From positions 1 through 55,477 of the forward strand of contig CAYZRS010000035.1 of the NCBI GenBank assembly GCA_964480915.1: DNA of 55,477 bases, read 5' to 3'. The notes under the pieces were generated by a model. That model worked only from the letters and a program-made list of their open reading frames with translations. It did no database searches and had not been told where the DNA came from. This document shows, piece after piece, positions 52,876-55,477 of this stretch (position 1 is the stretch's first letter; each line of letters starts with the position of its first letter). This DNA is from CAWGCE01 sp964480915 (lineage in GTDB: Bacteria > Planctomycetota > Planctomycetia > Pirellulales > Pirellulaceae). The position numbers were made by a program, and so were the translations under genes.

Positions 52876-54129
52876 ATGGCCATGACAGACGCCAAATCGG
52901 TTCCCAAATCAGACTTTCCTGTTCCCCAAGGCAAAGCGACAGCAGAAACGCCGGCCTCTGCCGCCGGCATCTCGACTCGATCGGTGCACGCCGGCGAGGC
53001 ACGACAAAAGCCGGCCAACGCCATTACGGACGGAATCTTCTGTGCGTCGACGTACACGTTTCCCGATACGCAGGCGATTCTGGATTACATCGAACAGGGC
53101 CAGGCAAGAGAAGAGTACGGTCGCTACGGAAACCCTGGCACGCGGGTCGTCGAGCGGAAGCTGGCCTCTTTGGAAGGAGCCGAGCGGGCTGTCCTGTTTA
53201 GCAGTGGCATGTCGGCGATCGTCGGACTGTTGAATTCTGTCCTGCAGTCGGGCGATGAGGTCATCTTCTTTGATGAATGCTACCACCGTACGCGTGAGTA
53301 CTGCTCGAAACATCTTTCAAAATTTGGCGTCGTCACGAAGCAGGTGAAGACGGGCGACTATGACGCGATGGCGGCTGCGATCAACGAGAAGACGCGATTG
53401 CTCGTAAGCGAATCTCCCACGAACCCGCATCTCAGCATTATCGACCTCGAAAAATTCGCCCAGCTGGGGCGTGATCACCAAGTCGAGACGATGATTGATG
53501 CGACGTTGGCGACACCGCACAACCTAAAACCGATTTCCTACGGTATCGACTACGTCGTTCATTCGGCCACCAAATACTTGGGCGGGCACAACGATCTGTT
53601 GGCGGGCTGCGTCGCCGGCGGCAAAGAAAAACTGGAACCGATCGAATACCTGCGGGGCGTCACCGGCGGAATTACCTCGGCGCACACCGCTTACCTACTC
53701 GAAAGGGGCCTCAAGACATTCGAATTGCGCATGCAGCGGCACAACGCAAACGGACAAGCGGTCGCCGAATTCTTGGCCGCCCATCCCCGCATTGAACATG
53801 TCTACTACCCGGGCCTGCCATCGCACCCCCAGCACGAACTGGCGCAGCGGACGATGAACGGCTTTGGAGGCTTGGTCACCTTTCGGGTCCAGAACGCCGA
53901 TTGGCGAGCCACCGCCGACGTCATCGACCGCTGCCGCGTCGCTCGGATAGCCCCCAGCCTGGGCGGCGTCGAAACGCTGATCGAACAGCCGTTGGTGATG
54001 AGCTATTTCGAAGCGCGCCCCGAAGACCGCGCGGCCTGGGGCATCCATGACAACATGATTCGGATATCCTGCGGCATCGAAAACACGGCGGACCTGATCG
54101 CCGATTTGGATCAGGCACTCAAGATTTAG
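52876..54129 (+). CDS. Trans-sulfuration PLP enzyme (CGS/CBL/OAH sulfhydrylase family)
   Basis: 417 residues. All family blocks are visible: TRSVHAGE at the start, EYGRYGNPGTRVVERKLASL, the PLP lysine K233 in HSATKYLGGHNDLLAG, and LGGVETLIEQP with EDRAAWGIHDNMIRISCGIE. It uses PLP to add or remove sulfur groups on homoserine or cysteine derivatives in methionine/cysteine synthesis. The N-terminal ~28 residues (SVPKSDFPVPQGKATAETPA) are a Ser/Pro extension absent from most members. Which of cystathionine gamma-synthase, beta-lyase or gamma-lyase it is cannot be told by eye. Heads a pair with the next gene. Confidence 0.9.
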   Translation: MAMTDAKSVPKSDFPVPQGKATAETPASAAGISTRSVHAGEARQKPANAITDGIFCASTYTFPDTQAILDYIEQGQAREEYGRYGNPGTRVVERKLASLEGAERAVLFSSGMSAIVGLLNSVLQSGDEVIFFDECYHRTREYCSKHLSKFGVVTKQVKTGDYDAMAAAINEKTRLLVSESPTNPHLSIIDLEKFAQLGRDHQVETMIDATLATPHNLKPISYGIDYVVHSATKYLGGHNDLLAGCVAGGKEKLEPIEYLRGVTGGITSAHTAYLLERGLKTFELRMQRHNANGQAVAEFLAAHPRIEHVYYPGLPSHPQHELAQRTMNGFGGLVTFRVQNADWRATADVIDRCRVARIAPSLGGVETLIEQPLVMSYFEARPEDRAAWGIHDNMIRISCGIENTADLIADLDQALKI

Positions 54130-54147
54130 TTCCTTCAAAGAAACCGC

Positions 54148-55290
54148 ATGCGATTCCGAACGAAAGCCATCCACGTCGGCAACGAACGTGATCCCGCAAC
54201 CGGCGCGGTGGTGCCTCCTTTGCATCCAGCGTCGACGTTTGTCCAACACAAGGCGGGCGAATGGCGCGACTACGATTACTCGCGCAGCGGCAATCCGACC
54301 CGCAGCAATGCCCAGCAAACGCTGGCGGCGCTCGAAAACGGTTGCGGCTCGTTGCTGTTCGCCAGCGGCATGGCGGCGACGCATACCGTGACGATGCTCC
54401 TTTCGGCAGGCGATCATATTGTCGCTGGTACGGACACGTATGGCGGTACCTATCGTCTACTACACCAGATCTGCAGCCGCAGTGGAATCGAAGTTTCGCA
54501 CGCGCCCACGCAGGATTTGAACGCGGTCGCAGCCGCCATGACCGACGCAACGAAGCTCGTCTGGATCGAATCGCCCGGTAATCCGCTGCTCAGCATCACC
54601 GACATTGCCGCCTGTGCCAAACTGGCGCACGACCGGGGCGCTTTGCTCGGCGTTGACAGCACGTTCGCCACGCCCGTGCTGACACGGCCACTCGACCTGG
54701 GCGCCGACATCGTCATGCATTCGGCGACCAAGTACTTGGGCGGGCACAGCGATCTGATGGCCGGTGCACTGGTCGTGAAAGAGGCGGAGCTGCTCGAGAA
54801 ACTCTATTTCATCACCAATGCCACCGGAAACGCACTGAACCCTTGGGAAGCGTTCTTGCTTTCCCGTGGCATGAAGACGTTGGATATCCGTGTTCGCCAT
54901 CAGTGCCAATCGGCCTGCGAAATCGCCTACTTCTTAGCGGAAGACGTGCGAGTCCGTCGAGTCTTCTATCCGGGCCTTGCGACACATCCCGGTCACGAAG
55001 TGGCGGCCCAACAGATGGATGGACTGTTTGGAGCGATGATGAGCATCGAACTGGACGGCGGCTTCGACACCGCGAAACAGTTCGTCGAATCGACGCGGCT
55101 GTTTCAACTTGCTGTCAGCCTCGGTGCCGTCGAATCGCTCATCGAGCAACCGGCCTCGATGTCTCACGCCAGCTACGCGCCCGAAGATCGGGCTGCGAAC
55201 GGAATTACCGATTCCCTGGTTCGCCTCTCGGTGGGACTGGAAGATGTTGCCGATCTCAAAGCAGACCTTGAGCAGGCCTTGGCACGTTAG
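54148..55290 (+). CDS. Second trans-sulfuration PLP enzyme
   Basis: 380 residues, the standard length. Family blocks: TKAIHVGNERDPATGAVVPP, YSRSGNPTRSNAQQTLAALE, PLP lysine K195 in HSATKYLGGHSDLMAG, and LGAVESLIEQPASMSH with EDRAANGITDSLVRLSVGLE. ATG is 18 bases after the first enzyme's stop, so one transcript is likely. The two are paralogues with about a third identity by eye and may take successive steps, for example gamma-synthase then beta-lyase. Its stop codon overlaps the stop of the partial gene on the opposite strand. Confidence 0.9.
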   Translation: MRFRTKAIHVGNERDPATGAVVPPLHPASTFVQHKAGEWRDYDYSRSGNPTRSNAQQTLAALENGCGSLLFASGMAATHTVTMLLSAGDHIVAGTDTYGGTYRLLHQICSRSGIEVSHAPTQDLNAVAAAMTDATKLVWIESPGNPLLSITDIAACAKLAHDRGALLGVDSTFATPVLTRPLDLGADIVMHSATKYLGGHSDLMAGALVVKEAELLEKLYFITNATGNALNPWEAFLLSRGMKTLDIRVRHQCQSACEIAYFLAEDVRVRRVFYPGLATHPGHEVAAQQMDGLFGAMMSIELDGGFDTAKQFVESTRLFQLAVSLGAVESLIEQPASMSHASYAPEDRAANGITDSLVRLSVGLEDVADLKADLEQALAR

Positions 55291-55477
55291 ACAGGATCGC
55301 GATTAGTGCCACTTCCGACGGCGTCAGGATGCCATGGGACCGGAATCATGCCCCAAATTCCGCGAGCCACGATTGGGGCATCGCGCATCTCGCCGCTCTC
55401 GATCCAAAACGACTCACCTTGAGTCATCTGCCCATCCTCGAATGCCGAATTATCGGGTACAAGTACTGCTGTTACAT
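55287..55477 (-). CDS. Partial gene at the right edge, C-terminus only
   Basis: Open minus-strand frame entering from the right edge, ending with TAA at 55287-55289. The visible 62 residues (VTAVLVPDNSAFEDGQMTQG; SFWIESGEMRDAPIVARGIW; GMIPVPWHPDAVGSGTNRDP) look like real protein, but I recognise no family. Its stop shares bases with the stop of the upstream PLP enzyme. Confidence 0.5.
   Translation of the reverse strand, partial: VTAVLVPDNSAFEDGQMTQGESFWIESGEMRDAPIVARGIWGMIPVPWHPDAVGSGTNRDPV

Overview
The window looks like a chromosome segment of a planctomycete, most likely of the Pirellula/Blastopirellula group. The evidence is the mix of families: three PEP-CTERM secreted proteins, dockerin-like 'GDxNxDGxVDGGDF' repeats, a giant cell-surface protein opening with an LETLETRVLLA-type leader, a membrane Ser/Thr kinase with a long TPR tail, two PQQ-type beta-propellers, a small AP2-like protein, a VKOR-DsbA fusion and a dihydropteroate-synthase-like protein of the kind linked to tetrahydromethanopterin. 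Genes are loosely packed on both strands, mostly single or in pairs. No insertion sequence, prophage, CRISPR array, rRNA or replication origin was seen.

Layout. 0.1-1.1 kb: a MenAT1-like toxin-antitoxin pair beside an initiator tRNA gene. 1.3-5.9 kb: a prenyltransferase/squalene-oxidase-repeat membrane protein and three TadE/TadG-type pseudopilin or VWA proteins. 5.9-7.6 kb: trmL and ispG. 7.7-14.7 kb: a stand-alone Wzz-like lipoprotein, an M3 peptidase, the kinase-TPR protein and a small membrane protein. 15-20 kb: PEP-CTERM protein, rimO, AP2-like protein, and an HTH-PTS IIA protein translationally coupled to an unknown protein. 20.4-22.8 kb: a divergent MurE-like ligase followed by a MurF-like protein without its P-loop. 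22.9-23.15 kb: a strongly structured non-coding stretch ending in an intrinsic terminator. 23.3-34.8 kb: secreted metzincin, VKOR-DsbA, PQQ propeller, 1143-residue surface protein, Gfo/Idh/MocA-like membrane protein and an HtrA protease. 35-39.2 kb: lipid acyltransferase, Rieske protein, double GNAT, pgsA and CPBP protease. 39.3-44.2 kb: PEP-CTERM protein and the long FG-GAP/ASPIC-UnbV/thioredoxin/TPR gene. 44.2-47.8 kb: an overlapping SDR / DHPS-like / pabB operon. 48-55.5 kb: lone acyltransferase, PQQ propeller, HEAT-repeat protein, two trans-sulfuration PLP enzymes and a partial gene at the edge.

The strongest finding is at 40470..44237. Two open frames that a standard translation would report as separate genes are one frame interrupted only by a UGA at 42465-42467. 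Seventeen bases after the UGA lies a GGTCG loop closed by a perfect 7-bp stem, which matches the geometry and loop of the E. coli fdhF bacterial SECIS element. I read the gene as a large selenoprotein that also carries a WCEPC thioredoxin site. Second-tier findings are the UGA protein's architecture, the MurE/MurF-like pair, the structured RNA at about 22.92-23.15 kb, the pterin-type operon with a Tyr-less SDR, and the TA module beside the initiator tRNA. All functions are inferred from sequence patterns read by eye; no database search was possible.
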